Notes under the pieces: generated by a model
Databases searched by the model: none
Told to the model about the DNA's origin: nothing
Seen by the model: only the letters and a program-made list of their open reading frames with translations
Shown here: piece by piece, positions 1 through 8,667 of the stretch
Layout: every line of letters starts with the position of its first letter
How positions within the stretch are numbered: the stretch's first letter is position 1
Made by a program: the position numbers and the translations under genes
Assembly: GCA_046160345.1 (NCBI GenBank)
Contig: JBJXGO010000010.1
Location: 62,001-126,000 of the forward strand
Source: M3007 sp046160345
GTDB taxonomy: Bacteria > Bacteroidota > Bacteroidia > Chitinophagales > Saprospiraceae
Length of the DNA: 64,000 bases
Direction: 5' to 3'

Positions 1-257
1 ATAAATACCCTTTGCGCATGTACCTTTATTACAGGTTTGCCGATCAAAATGCGTACACAATGGTATCCATGTCGGAGGAATCCTTGCCAGGCCTTGCAGC
101 CGGAGTTAAGGCCTTTTCCGTTCAAGTAGAAGCAAAAAGCCCGGAATCGGTTCTTGACTACTATATCCTTGCTGAAAACGTAGGTGCTGCTGATTTTATG
201 CCCGCCAACTACACCAAGCAACCCTACAAAATCAAGCTCAGCGAATTGAACAAGTAA
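1..257 (+). CDS. C-terminal fragment of a probable secreted protein, possibly CotH-associated
   Basis: The reading frame is open to the left edge of the window (first complete codon at 3), so only the last ~85 residues are present. The fragment has alternating hydrophobic strands with YYRFADQNAYT near its start and LDYYILAENVG near its middle. This resembles the Ig-like domain that follows the kinase domain in secreted CotH proteins. The next gene, 20 bp downstream on the same strand, is a CotH protein whose own tail contains WLYYRVDR and WYIAAEGDEG in the same order. I infer that this is the end of a neighbouring paralogue or a related secreted protein. No catalytic residues are visible and the true start lies outside the window. 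Confidence 0.6.
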   Translation, partial: KYPLRMYLYYRFADQNAYTMVSMSEESLPGLAAGVKAFSVQVEAKSPESVLDYYILAENVGAADFMPANYTKQPYKIKLSELNK

Positions 258-277
258 GCCCATTTTTCTACAAATCT

Positions 278-1858
278 ATGAGAAACACTCTCTTCACCTT
301 CATATTTTTATTTTTTGCTTCAAACGCCTTTGCCCAGGATTTTTATGGCAATGGCGTTCAGGAAGTGCGTTTGGAATTTCCTCAAAAAAATTGGGACAAA
401 TTGCTGGATTCCCTCAAAAAAAACAATCCAGAGGCAAGATTGATCGCGACAGCCTGGGTTAATGGTCAGCGATTCGACAGCGTTGGAGTTCGATACAAGG
501 GAAACAGTTCCTACTTTCGCACACGAAACGAGACGCTCAAAAAGCTTCCGTTCAACATTAAGCTTGATTTCAAAAAAAAAGGGCAGGTACTTAAAGGAAA
601 TCAGAACACGGTCAAGCTTTCCAATGCATTTCTCGATCCAAGTTTTGTGCGCGAACCAGTTGCCTACGAAGTTATTCGGAAATACATGCCAGCTTCGCAG
701 TGTAATTTTACCAAACTTTATTTGAATGGAAAATACTGGGGAGTCTATGTAAATTCAGAGTCGGTAGATGAAAATTTCGTTAAAAAGCACTTCGGGACCT
801 CCAATGGCTTCATTATCAAATGTGACCCGGACAATTGGAAAAAGGTGCGCAGCCAGTCAGGTTGCCCAAAAGGAGAAAATGCATCGCTCATTTACCTGAA
901 CGACAATGCGGGCTGCTACGACGCTTTTTATGAAACGGATAGCCCTTCTGCCTGGAAAGTCTTGCTTAACCTTATTAAGATACTCAACAAGAATACTGAC
1001 CAAATTGAAAGCGTCCTGGATGTAGATCAAACGCTTTGGATGTTGGCACTTAATAACGTGCTTGTTAATCTGGACTCCTACAATGGCTCGCTATCGCATA
1101 ATTATTACCTCTGGGCAGATAGTTTGGGCGTTTGTCATCCAATAATTTGGGACTTAAATATGGCTTTTGGTGGCTGGCGCCGCGATTTTAGTTTTCAGGA
1201 AATGAATGATGATCAACTTGTTCAGTACTCTCCTTTGGCTGAATTTGAAAACCTTCGGCGTCCGCTTATTTCCAGGCTTTTGAAAAATCCGCTTTATCGC
1301 AAATTATACATTGCACACTTGCGGACCATCAACAACGATTTCCTTGCAAATGGACTTCTGCTTACACGAGCCAAGGCTATGAGCAAAGAGGTGGAACCCT
1401 GGGTGAAAGCCGATTCATTAAAACTGTATTCCTTGGTAGATTTTCAAAACGCCTACGATAAAACCATGAAAACTGGGCAGGACAATGTAATTGGAATCGG
1501 GCAACTTATGGGAAGACGGGCCGAATGGCTGGCAAAGCACCCGCTTCTCAACAAGTCGCAACCTATAATTACTGAAGCTAAGGCTATCAAGGATGTCGAT
1601 AAGGTTAAATTTACGGTCAAACTTACCAACGCCACTCGTGGTGGATGGCTATATTACCGGGTCGATCGTCCATTTGCTTTCAAACGCACTCCGCTTTTCG
1701 ATGACGGCACTAATGGTGATGCGGCGGCATCTGACGGAGTTTTTACAGCAAGCTTAGGCGCTGCAATTGTTAAACAATGGTATATAGCCGCAGAAGGGGA
1801 TGAGGGAGCGGTTACGCTACCGGAAAGAGCATCGTTTGAATTTTTTAAGTTGAATTAA
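278..1858 (+). CDS. CotH kinase family secreted protein
   Basis: 526 residues starting with a signal peptide that ends near FASNAFAQ. CotH family proteins are atypical secreted or surface kinases, known from spore-coat CotH and widespread as exported proteins in Bacteroidota. Family features visible are the N-terminal GVRYKGNSSYF (about residues 70-80), the central VNSESVDENFVKKHFG stretch, and the WDLNMAFGG motif (about residues 290-298) that corresponds to the conserved Asp-Asn metal/active-site region. An Ig-like domain follows (about residues 430-526). No T9SS sorting tail is seen. The stop overlaps the pgk stop on the opposite strand (TTAA at 1855-1858), so the two genes converge with no spacer. 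The substrate is unknown. Confidence 0.85.
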   Translation: MRNTLFTFIFLFFASNAFAQDFYGNGVQEVRLEFPQKNWDKLLDSLKKNNPEARLIATAWVNGQRFDSVGVRYKGNSSYFRTRNETLKKLPFNIKLDFKKKGQVLKGNQNTVKLSNAFLDPSFVREPVAYEVIRKYMPASQCNFTKLYLNGKYWGVYVNSESVDENFVKKHFGTSNGFIIKCDPDNWKKVRSQSGCPKGENASLIYLNDNAGCYDAFYETDSPSAWKVLLNLIKILNKNTDQIESVLDVDQTLWMLALNNVLVNLDSYNGSLSHNYYLWADSLGVCHPIIWDLNMAFGGWRRDFSFQEMNDDQLVQYSPLAEFENLRRPLISRLLKNPLYRKLYIAHLRTINNDFLANGLLLTRAKAMSKEVEPWVKADSLKLYSLVDFQNAYDKTMKTGQDNVIGIGQLMGRRAEWLAKHPLLNKSQPIITEAKAIKDVDKVKFTVKLTNATRGGWLYYRVDRPFAFKRTPLFDDGTNGDAAASDGVFTASLGAAIVKQWYIAAEGDEGAVTLPERASFEFFKLN

Positions 1859-3057
1859 TTTCTAATTGCCTTTATCCCCGGCAACTCTTTGCCCTCTAAA
1901 AATTCCAGCATGGCACCGCCGCCTGTACTGACGAAACTTACTTTTTTCGTGAGTTTGAGTTGGTTCACGGCAGCTACGGAATCGCCGCCGCCTACCATGG
2001 TGAAGGTGCCCGTTTTTGTGGCGGCAGCACATGCTTTTGCCACTACCTTCGTCCCATTGGAAAAGGCCGGCATCTCGAAAACGCCCATTGGCCCGTTCCA
2101 AATCACGGTTTTGCTTTTGCGAATCACTGAAGCAAATGACCTTGCCGCAGAAGGGCCAATGTCAAGCCCCATCCACCCGTTGGGTATTTGGTTGCTTGGG
2201 CAAACCTGGACAGTTGCGTCAGCGGCAAATTTGTCCCCACAAACAGAATCCTTGGGCAGAAGTACCTTGACGCCGGCCTCCTTTGCCTTCTTCAAAAACT
2301 CTTTGGCTGTTTTTAACTTGTCGGCCTCTACTAATGAATTCCCCACAGCACCTTTTTTTGCCAAAAAGAAGGTATAGGCCATCGCACCACCGATCAGAAT
2401 ATTGTTGGCGTAATCAAGAAAGGTTTCCAACAGCATGATTTTATCACTCACTTTTGAGCCACCAGTCACACAAGTAACTGGCCTGACGGGATTTTTCATA
2501 GCCCGGGTTGCATTTTCGATCTCCCGCTCCATCAAAAAGCCAAAAGTCTTGTGGTTTTTGTCAAAACAATGTGCGACTATTGTTGTGCTGGCGTGAGCGC
2601 GATGCGCAGTTCCAAAAGCATCATTGACATAAATATCGCCCAAGGCGGCAAGATTTTTCGCAAATGCTTCATTTCCACCTTCCTCTTCGGGATGAAAACG
2701 CGTGTTTTCCAAAAGCAGCACTTCACCAGGTTTAAGGGCAGCGGCTTTTTTGACCGCTTGTTTCCCCACACAGTCGTCGGCAAAATGGACTTTGACTTTT
2801 AATTTTTTACGCAGATGCTTTACAAGGTGCATCAAGGTAAATTTCTGTTTGTTGACACTCCCATCTGCGTTTAACTTTTCCAGGGGGCGCCCCAGGTGAG
2901 ACATTAAAATGGCCGATCCTCCTTGTTCCAGGATATGCTTGATAGTAGGCAGGGCCTCACGGATCCGGGTATCATCAGTGATCTTAAATTCCTTGTCAAG
3001 CGGCACATTGAAGTCAACGCGAATAAGTGCTTTTTTGTCTTTGAAATCGAGTGTCAT
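1855..3057 (-). CDS. pgk: Phosphoglycerate kinase
   Basis: 400 residues, the normal length for bacterial PGK. The enzyme transfers phosphate from 1,3-bisphosphoglycerate to ADP in the cytoplasm (glycolysis payoff phase, reversible in gluconeogenesis). Landmarks are the N-terminal RVDFNVPL (about residues 13-20), the substrate-binding SHLGRP, the nucleotide-side VTGGSKVSDK and the C-terminal GGGDSVAA. It lies 49 bp downstream of gap on the same strand. The two catalyse consecutive reactions and probably form one transcript from the promoter upstream of gap. The start matches the usual compact N-terminus of the family. Confidence 0.97.
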   Translation of the reverse strand: MTLDFKDKKALIRVDFNVPLDKEFKITDDTRIREALPTIKHILEQGGSAILMSHLGRPLEKLNADGSVNKQKFTLMHLVKHLRKKLKVKVHFADDCVGKQAVKKAAALKPGEVLLLENTRFHPEEEGGNEAFAKNLAALGDIYVNDAFGTAHRAHASTTIVAHCFDKNHKTFGFLMEREIENATRAMKNPVRPVTCVTGGSKVSDKIMLLETFLDYANNILIGGAMAYTFFLAKKGAVGNSLVEADKLKTAKEFLKKAKEAGVKVLLPKDSVCGDKFAADATVQVCPSNQIPNGWMGLDIGPSAARSFASVIRKSKTVIWNGPMGVFEMPAFSNGTKVVAKACAAATKTGTFTMVGGGDSVAAVNQLKLTKKVSFVSTGGGAMLEFLEGKELPGIKAIRN

Positions 3058-3106
3058 AATTTACTTGGATTGATTATTCGAGTGCCAAGGGTGAAGCCAC
3101 ATAAAA

Positions 3107-4099
3107 TTAAACCATCGCACAAAGCTCAGCCAAACGCGCCGAATATCCAGCCTCATTATCATACCAACCTACGATACGGCAAGTATTGCCATTGACCTGA
3201 GTCAACGGTGCGTCGAAAATGACGGAATGTGTGTTGCGAACGATGTCGCTCGACACGATTTCTTCGGTATTGTACTCCATAATGCCCTTTAGATTGGTAT
3301 CTGCAGCAGCCTTGAAGGCGGCATTGATTTCTTCTACCGTTGCTGTTTTCCTGATTACACATACACAGTCAGTTATGGAACCTGTTGTGACCGGAACGCG
3401 CAATGAATGTGCCGCAATTTTCCCTTTCAGGTGCGGCAACACCGTGAGGACTGCCTTGGCGGCCCCGGTGCTGGTTGGAACAATATTCTGCCCGGCAGCC
3501 CGTGCCCGGCGAAGGTCTCTGTGGGGCCCGTCCTGCAAGTTTTGATCAGCCGTATAGGCATGGATGGTGTTCATAAAGAACTGTTCCACGCCAAAAGCTT
3601 TATCCAAAGTTACAATCATAGGTACAAGGCAATTGGTGGTGCAACTTGCATTGGAGATGATCGTATCGCTGGCCTTTATTTGATCAGCATTGGCGCCAAT
3701 TACAAAAGTAGGCACATCGTCAGCCTTGGGTGGGGCAGATAGGATGACGCGCTTTGCACCGGCCTGAAGATGTAGTCCGGCCTTTTCTTTATCAAGAAAA
3801 ATCCCCGTGCACTCGAGCACTACATCCACATTCATGGCTGCCCAGGGAAGCTCGGCCGGGTTTTTTACGGCCAATCCGGCAATCCTGATGCCATTGATCG
3901 TTATGCTGGTTTCGTCGGAACTAACTGTGCCGTCAAAACGGCCGTGCATGGTGTCGTATTTTAGCAGGTGAGCGAGGGTATGGTTATCGGTGAGGTCGTT
4001 GATGGCGACGACTTCTACGTTGGGGTTCTTCACAAGGTTGCGGAATGTGAGGCGACCTATGCGACCAAAGCCATTGATGGCGATGCGTTTTTTTGCCAT
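3107..4099 (-). CDS. gap: Type I glyceraldehyde-3-phosphate dehydrogenase
   Basis: 330 residues. It oxidises glyceraldehyde-3-phosphate to 1,3-bisphosphoglycerate with NAD. The Rossmann motif INGFGRIGR is at residues 8-16. An Asp at about position 35 (VAINDL) favours NAD over NADP. The catalytic Cys153 sits in NASCTTNC, and the C-terminal WYDNEAGYS is present. The gene is first in a gap-pgk pair. A TAnnTTTG promoter element lies at 4168-4175, leaving an inferred leader of about 60 nt. That promoter falls inside the 3' end of the upstream outer-membrane barrel gene. Confidence 0.97.
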   Translation of the reverse strand: MAKKRIAINGFGRIGRLTFRNLVKNPNVEVVAINDLTDNHTLAHLLKYDTMHGRFDGTVSSDETSITINGIRIAGLAVKNPAELPWAAMNVDVVLECTGIFLDKEKAGLHLQAGAKRVILSAPPKADDVPTFVIGANADQIKASDTIISNASCTTNCLVPMIVTLDKAFGVEQFFMNTIHAYTADQNLQDGPHRDLRRARAAGQNIVPTSTGAAKAVLTVLPHLKGKIAAHSLRVPVTTGSITDCVCVIRKTATVEEINAAFKAAADTNLKGIMEYNTEEIVSSDIVRNTHSVIFDAPLTQVNGNTCRIVGWYDNEAGYSARLAELCAMV

Positions 4100-4157
4100 T
4101 TTAAATTTTATGGTTGAAACGGTGAAAGGAAAATGAATGAAGCTTTGGTGATATCAG

Positions 4158-4730
4158 CTAGGCGGCGCAAAAGTAGGTTTTTTGCAGAACAATAGAGCAC
4201 AGGATCGACCGTTTGAAATGAAATTGACCCAAAATAAAAAGCCGCGCCACACGGTAATTGAAACCCGTACCGAAGGTCAAACCCAGGTCAACACCTTCAT
4301 AGATATCTTTGGAGTCAACTTTGATGGTTCCAACCTCCAAAAATTGTTCAGTTTTGCCACCTGCCAAAATTCCGACAGAAGGACCCAGATAGATTTTCGG
4401 GCGGAAGTCGTTGCTGAATTCATTAAAGAAGTAAATCACCTTAACCGGGATGCGAACATAATTCAGGTGTGTTTTTGCTTCCACACCTCTGAATTTAGTG
4501 ACCATGCCTTCGCCAGAATATTTAAGATCAACTCCTACTCCCCAATGTTCCTCCGTGCTGTAAACCAGCATCAGGCCAGCATTGAGGCCGATCAGGCTGT
4601 TGACATCCCCAGGGGCATCTTGCAGCCATGCATTGGTGACTCCAAGGGTAGGTCCTAAGGAGAATTCCTGGGAGTGAGATATAGAAATGCCACCCAGGAC
4701 AAAAGCAGCGATAAAAAGCAGATTTTTCAA
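4158..4730 (-). CDS. Outer-membrane beta-barrel protein, C-terminally shortened
   Basis: 190 residues with an N-terminal signal peptide (ends near ISISHSQ) and amphipathic strand pairs such as GVGVDLKYSGEG, HLNYVRIPVKVIYFF and PKIYLGPSVGILAGG. These are typical of the OMP_b-brl_2/PorT-like barrels of Bacteroidota. After GTGFNYRVARLFILGQFHF the residues stop alternating like a strand (RSILCSIVLQKTYFCAA) and do not form the expected last strands with an aromatic end. This part of the frame also encodes the gap promoter. I infer that the original C-terminus was lost by truncation or frameshift and the frame now runs into regulatory DNA. Whether the product folds or is functional is uncertain. 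Confidence 0.7.
   Translation of the reverse strand: MKNLLFIAAFVLGGISISHSQEFSLGPTLGVTNAWLQDAPGDVNSLIGLNAGLMLVYSTEEHWGVGVDLKYSGEGMVTKFRGVEAKTHLNYVRIPVKVIYFFNEFSNDFRPKIYLGPSVGILAGGKTEQFLEVGTIKVDSKDIYEGVDLGLTFGTGFNYRVARLFILGQFHFKRSILCSIVLQKTYFCAA
4168..4175 (-). promoter_or_regulatory. TAnnTTTG -7 element for gap-pgk
   Basis: TACTTTTG on the minus strand is an exact match to the Bacteroidota -7 consensus. It lies about 70 bp ahead of the gap start codon and overlaps the last codons of the barrel gene. No clear -33 TTTG was identified, so the transcription start is inferred only. Confidence 0.6.
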
Positions 4731-4922
4731 ATTGTGTTGAATTTAGTATCTAAATGTACGTCATTTTGACAGCACAAAGGTGCGTCCGGCGGTTTTTACG
4801 ATCGTTACACAATTCAATAAACAAGTTGCATTATTCACACATTTGGATAATTAACTGCTACCTAATACTCCCCTAACTGACCGCAATTCCCAAACTTTCC
4901 CTTCTTTTGTCCTCCTAAACCG

Positions 4923-7900
4923 ATGCTCATGAAAGTATTCTTAATAATTGGATTGTTGTCCCCCATTTTAACTTCAGCACAAAACTTATTGCCTAACATC
5001 CAAACTGTTCCTAATGATTTGATCAATATTCCAATACAACCTGACCATGCTGAAATAAACAGGCGCCTTAATTTTCCGCCCTGTACTATGTTTGCCAACG
5101 TGTTCTTCACAACGGATGTGCTTTGTGCAAATGACACTACAGGATCGGCAATACTTTCAATTTCAAATGCCACATTTCCAGTCCAGCTCTTCTTGGACAG
5201 TATTCTTAATCCGTTTCCCAATGGAGATTTCATAAATATTTTATCCGCAGGGAATCACACGGTGGTGGTAATTGACTCAATGGGATGTCTGGACACCGTA
5301 TTTTTTGTCATAAACGCCCCGCCTGCGATTGTGTTGACTGCATCCGGCACAAATGTTTTATGCAATGGCGACAATTCTGGCAGTGTCACAGCTTCAGCCA
5401 CCGGAGGCAATGGAAATATTGTTTTTGCCTGGCGGGATTGCCTTGGAGGCCCCACACTTGGCGGCGCCATGCAAAGCAACCTGTTTGCCGGGTGTTATAT
5501 TGTGACTGCCACTGACGCTAATGGTTGCAACGTTTTTGATACGGTAACGCTGACAGAACCATTGGCTTACACTTTTCAGGCAAGCCAGGATTCTGTATCT
5601 TGTTCTGGACTTTCAGATGGAGTTGCGAACATCATCGTTATGGGGGGCAGTATGCCGTATCAATATGTTTGGGATAACGGGGCGATGGGGCCATCAGCAA
5701 CCAATCTTGATGCTGGCTTTCATTTTGTAACGGTTACGGATGCTAACCTCTGTCCAGCAACTACGCTCGTTCAGGTATTCGAACCTTCCCCACTTTTGAT
5801 TGACAGCATAAAGGCTCAATCAACAAGCTGTTTTGGAGCGAACAATGGCAAAGCCTCCGTTTTTGCTTCGGGGGGAACACTTTTATACCAATACTTATGG
5901 GATGATCCAGCTGCACAATCCTTGCAAACGGCAACAGGGCTTTCAGCAGGAACCTATCAGGTGACGGTTTCGGATTGGAATGCCTGTACTGCTCAGGCCG
6001 CCATTACGGTGAGTTCGCCGCCAGAATTGTTGCTAGGTTTTTCAAATGTTGTGGCGGAAACTTGTGCCGGTGATTGTCTTGGTCAAGCGACCATAAACCC
6101 ATCAGGTGGGGTAGGGGGCTATCAGTTTTTTTGGGACGACAATTCCATTCCACCAGGAGTGCAAACCGCGACTAACCTGTGTGCTGGCAATTATCAAGTC
6201 ACCTTGGTAGATGCAAACTCCTGTACTGCTGTTAATCAAGTGGCTATTGTTGGGGCAGTACCTATTGATGTGAATTTTGGCTTGGTATTTCCAACTTGCA
6301 CAGGGTTTATGAATGGTTCTGTGGTAGCAAATGTGTCAGGAGGAAGTCAGCCTTATCAATATTTATGGAGCAATGGCAATACAAATTCAGACCTTCAAAA
6401 CCTTCCCTGCGGACAATTTTTGCTTACCCTGACTGATTTTGCGGGTTGCGTGAGAAACTATACTGCCATCTTGGATTGTCCTCAAGCGCTTGCAATATTA
6501 AATATTGCACCTCAACATGTTATGTGTTTTGGCAGCTCCAGCGGCAGTGCTACCGTACAAGCACAGGGAGGGACGCTACCGCTCAGTTATTTGTGGAACG
6601 ACCCAAACGCACAAATGAATGCAACTGCCCAAAATTTGCCTGCAGGAAATTACACCGTAACCGTAACGGACGCGAATGGATGTAGCATTGCCGGCACCAC
6701 AAGTATATCACAAACAACCCAACTTGTGGTCAACATTACGCATACCAATGCTTCTTGCCTGAATTATGGCGATGGTACTGCTACAGCCACGGCATCAGGC
6801 GGCGTCGGGCCATATGCTTACAATTGGGGGGCTGCAGGTTCCACTCAAACGATTACTAATTTGGCAGCAGGGATTTTTGTTGTAACCGTCACAGACGCCA
6901 ATCAATGTACTGCAACGGCATCTGTAACCATTGGTCAGCCGGCTTCCACAGTTAGTGTAACGGCTTCCCAAACCAGGTTCGCATGTTGGGGTGAGACAGA
7001 CGGGGATGCTGCTGTTTCGGCAAGTGGTAGCAATGGGGCGCCTTTCACCTTCATGTGGAGCAATGGTCAAATCGGGGGCGGAGCGACCAATCTTCCTACT
7101 GGGCTTTATACGGTGACTGCCACAGACCCTAAAGGGTGTACAGGCGAACAAACGGTTGCAATTCAACAACTTGACAGTATAGAAGTAGTGGTTGCTTATG
7201 CTCCGCCAAGTTGTACAGCCAGTGCAGATGGGGTAGTTGCTGTGGTGCTTGTGGAGGGTGGTTTGGGCATGGGAGATTCTACGCAGTACCATTATCAATG
7301 GAGTTTGCCCGGAGCATCATCGTTCACGGTTGTAAGCGGATTTTCTGCGGGAAGTTACCGTTTAACCGTTTCGGATCTTCAAGGCTGTATGACCATCCTT
7401 AGTTTTGATATAGAATCACCCCCTGAAATAATAGTCCAATTAATGCTTGAAAATGTTTCATGTTACGGCTCATCTGATGGTTCGATTACGGTAACGGGCG
7501 TCCAAAATGCCGTAGGCTTGGTAAATTATCAATGGAACAACAACCAATCGGGGCCGGTGATCGACAATTTATTGGCAGGCAATTATTCGCTTACCGCAAC
7601 AGATTCCAAGGGTTGCACAGCGGTGGTCGCCATTACGCTGGAAGAGCCTCCACCGCTTACAATAGCATTTCAAACCCAGGCCTTGAATTGTGCTAACGAC
7701 AGCAATGGAGTAATCTTGACAAACGTGAATGGAGGAATAGCACCCTATACTTTTCTCTGGGAAAACGGCGCAACCACAGACTCTATCCGTAATCTAGGTT
7801 CTGGTAATTATTGGGTTCAAGTCATGGATCAAAACGGTTGCATTATTCGGGATTCTGCGGAGGTCATGCAACCTGGAACATTGGAAATATCCGTAGAAAC

Positions 7901-8666
7901 CATTGAGCCAGAATGTTTTGAATCCTATGACGGTCGACTTCGCATCCTGGTCTCTGGAGGAGCCCTACCTTATCGCTATAGTTTAAATGGCGGAAATTTT
8001 GGCGGCAGTGGCGTGTTCTTGGCATTGGGAGCTGGTTTTTACAATTTGCAGGTACGTGATGCGAATGGGTGTATTGCCAACGCAAGCGCCACGATTGAGC
8101 AACCACCACAGATTCAAGTGTTGCTGGGAATCGATACGACCCTTGTTCTGGGCGACAGTTTTTTAATTTCATCTACTGTGAATAATGCCGTGGGCATTAC
8201 AGAATATCAATGGTCGAGTGCGCTCGTGGATAATTTTACCTGTGTCAATCCCCCAGAATGCGAGGAAATTTGGGTTACCCCCGGGTTTTCAAACACTTAC
8301 CGACTCAAAGTCACTGATGAAAACGGCTGCATGGGTACTGGGGAAATAAGTATCCAGGTACAAAAGCCGCGTGGTGTATATGTGCCCACAGGTTTTACCC
8401 CCAATGGAGACTTTGAAAACGACCTGCTGGTAATCCATGGCAAAAGTCGTCAGATTAGCAAAGTATTGATCTTCAAGATATTTGACCGCTGGGGGGAATT
8501 GATTTATGAGGACCAAAATTTTCCTGTCAATGACAATTCAAGGGGTTGGGATGGTAGTTTTAGGGGGCAGCCCTGCGACCCTGCTGTGTTCGTCTGGCTT
8601 TTGGAGGTAGAATATCAGGATGGATATATCGAAACTATCCAAGGACACGTAACCCTGATACGTTGA
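4923..8666 (+). CDS. SprB-repeat adhesin with gliding-motility-associated C-terminal (T9SS type B) domain
   Basis: 1247 residues from 4923. The in-frame ATG at 4929 gives a cleaner signal peptide (MKVFLIIGLLSPILTSAQ) and may be the real start. About 13 SprB-type repeats follow from residue ~66 to ~1060, each beginning with a Cys-containing segment such as VSCSGLSDG or VMCFGSSSG, then SGG..PYxYxW, and closing with AGxYxVTVTDANGC. A PKD-like segment precedes the CHU_C domain (about residues 1150-1247, with PTGFTPNGD, IFDRWGELIYE and GWDGSFRG). The architecture matches T9SS-exported cell-surface adhesins related to Flavobacterium SprB. The paired Cys of each repeat may form disulfides outside the cell. 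No enzyme domain is seen. It converges with the next gene, with 1 bp between stops. Confidence 0.9.
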   Translation: MLMKVFLIIGLLSPILTSAQNLLPNIQTVPNDLINIPIQPDHAEINRRLNFPPCTMFANVFFTTDVLCANDTTGSAILSISNATFPVQLFLDSILNPFPNGDFINILSAGNHTVVVIDSMGCLDTVFFVINAPPAIVLTASGTNVLCNGDNSGSVTASATGGNGNIVFAWRDCLGGPTLGGAMQSNLFAGCYIVTATDANGCNVFDTVTLTEPLAYTFQASQDSVSCSGLSDGVANIIVMGGSMPYQYVWDNGAMGPSATNLDAGFHFVTVTDANLCPATTLVQVFEPSPLLIDSIKAQSTSCFGANNGKASVFASGGTLLYQYLWDDPAAQSLQTATGLSAGTYQVTVSDWNACTAQAAITVSSPPELLLGFSNVVAETCAGDCLGQATINPSGGVGGYQFFWDDNSIPPGVQTATNLCAGNYQVTLVDANSCTAVNQVAIVGAVPIDVNFGLVFPTCTGFMNGSVVANVSGGSQPYQYLWSNGNTNSDLQNLPCGQFLLTLTDFAGCVRNYTAILDCPQALAILNIAPQHVMCFGSSSGSATVQAQGGTLPLSYLWNDPNAQMNATAQNLPAGNYTVTVTDANGCSIAGTTSISQTTQLVVNITHTNASCLNYGDGTATATASGGVGPYAYNWGAAGSTQTITNLAAGIFVVTVTDANQCTATASVTIGQPASTVSVTASQTRFACWGETDGDAAVSASGSNGAPFTFMWSNGQIGGGATNLPTGLYTVTATDPKGCTGEQTVAIQQLDSIEVVVAYAPPSCTASADGVVAVVLVEGGLGMGDSTQYHYQWSLPGASSFTVVSGFSAGSYRLTVSDLQGCMTILSFDIESPPEIIVQLMLENVSCYGSSDGSITVTGVQNAVGLVNYQWNNNQSGPVIDNLLAGNYSLTATDSKGCTAVVAITLEEPPPLTIAFQTQALNCANDSNGVILTNVNGGIAPYTFLWENGATTDSIRNLGSGNYWVQVMDQNGCIIRDSAEVMQPGTLEISVETIEPECFESYDGRLRILVSGGALPYRYSLNGGNFGGSGVFLALGAGFYNLQVRDANGCIANASATIEQPPQIQVLLGIDTTLVLGDSFLISSTVNNAVGITEYQWSSALVDNFTCVNPPECEEIWVTPGFSNTYRLKVTDENGCMGTGEISIQVQKPRGVYVPTGFTPNGDFENDLLVIHGKSRQISKVLIFKIFDRWGELIYEDQNFPVNDNSRGWDGSFRGQPCDPAVFVWLLEVEYQDGYIETIQGHVTLIR

Positions 8667-8667
8667 A

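Noticed and set aside
1889..2377. 162-residue plus-strand frame
   Set aside because: It is antisense to pgk; the product has low-complexity Pro/Thr content typical of shadows.
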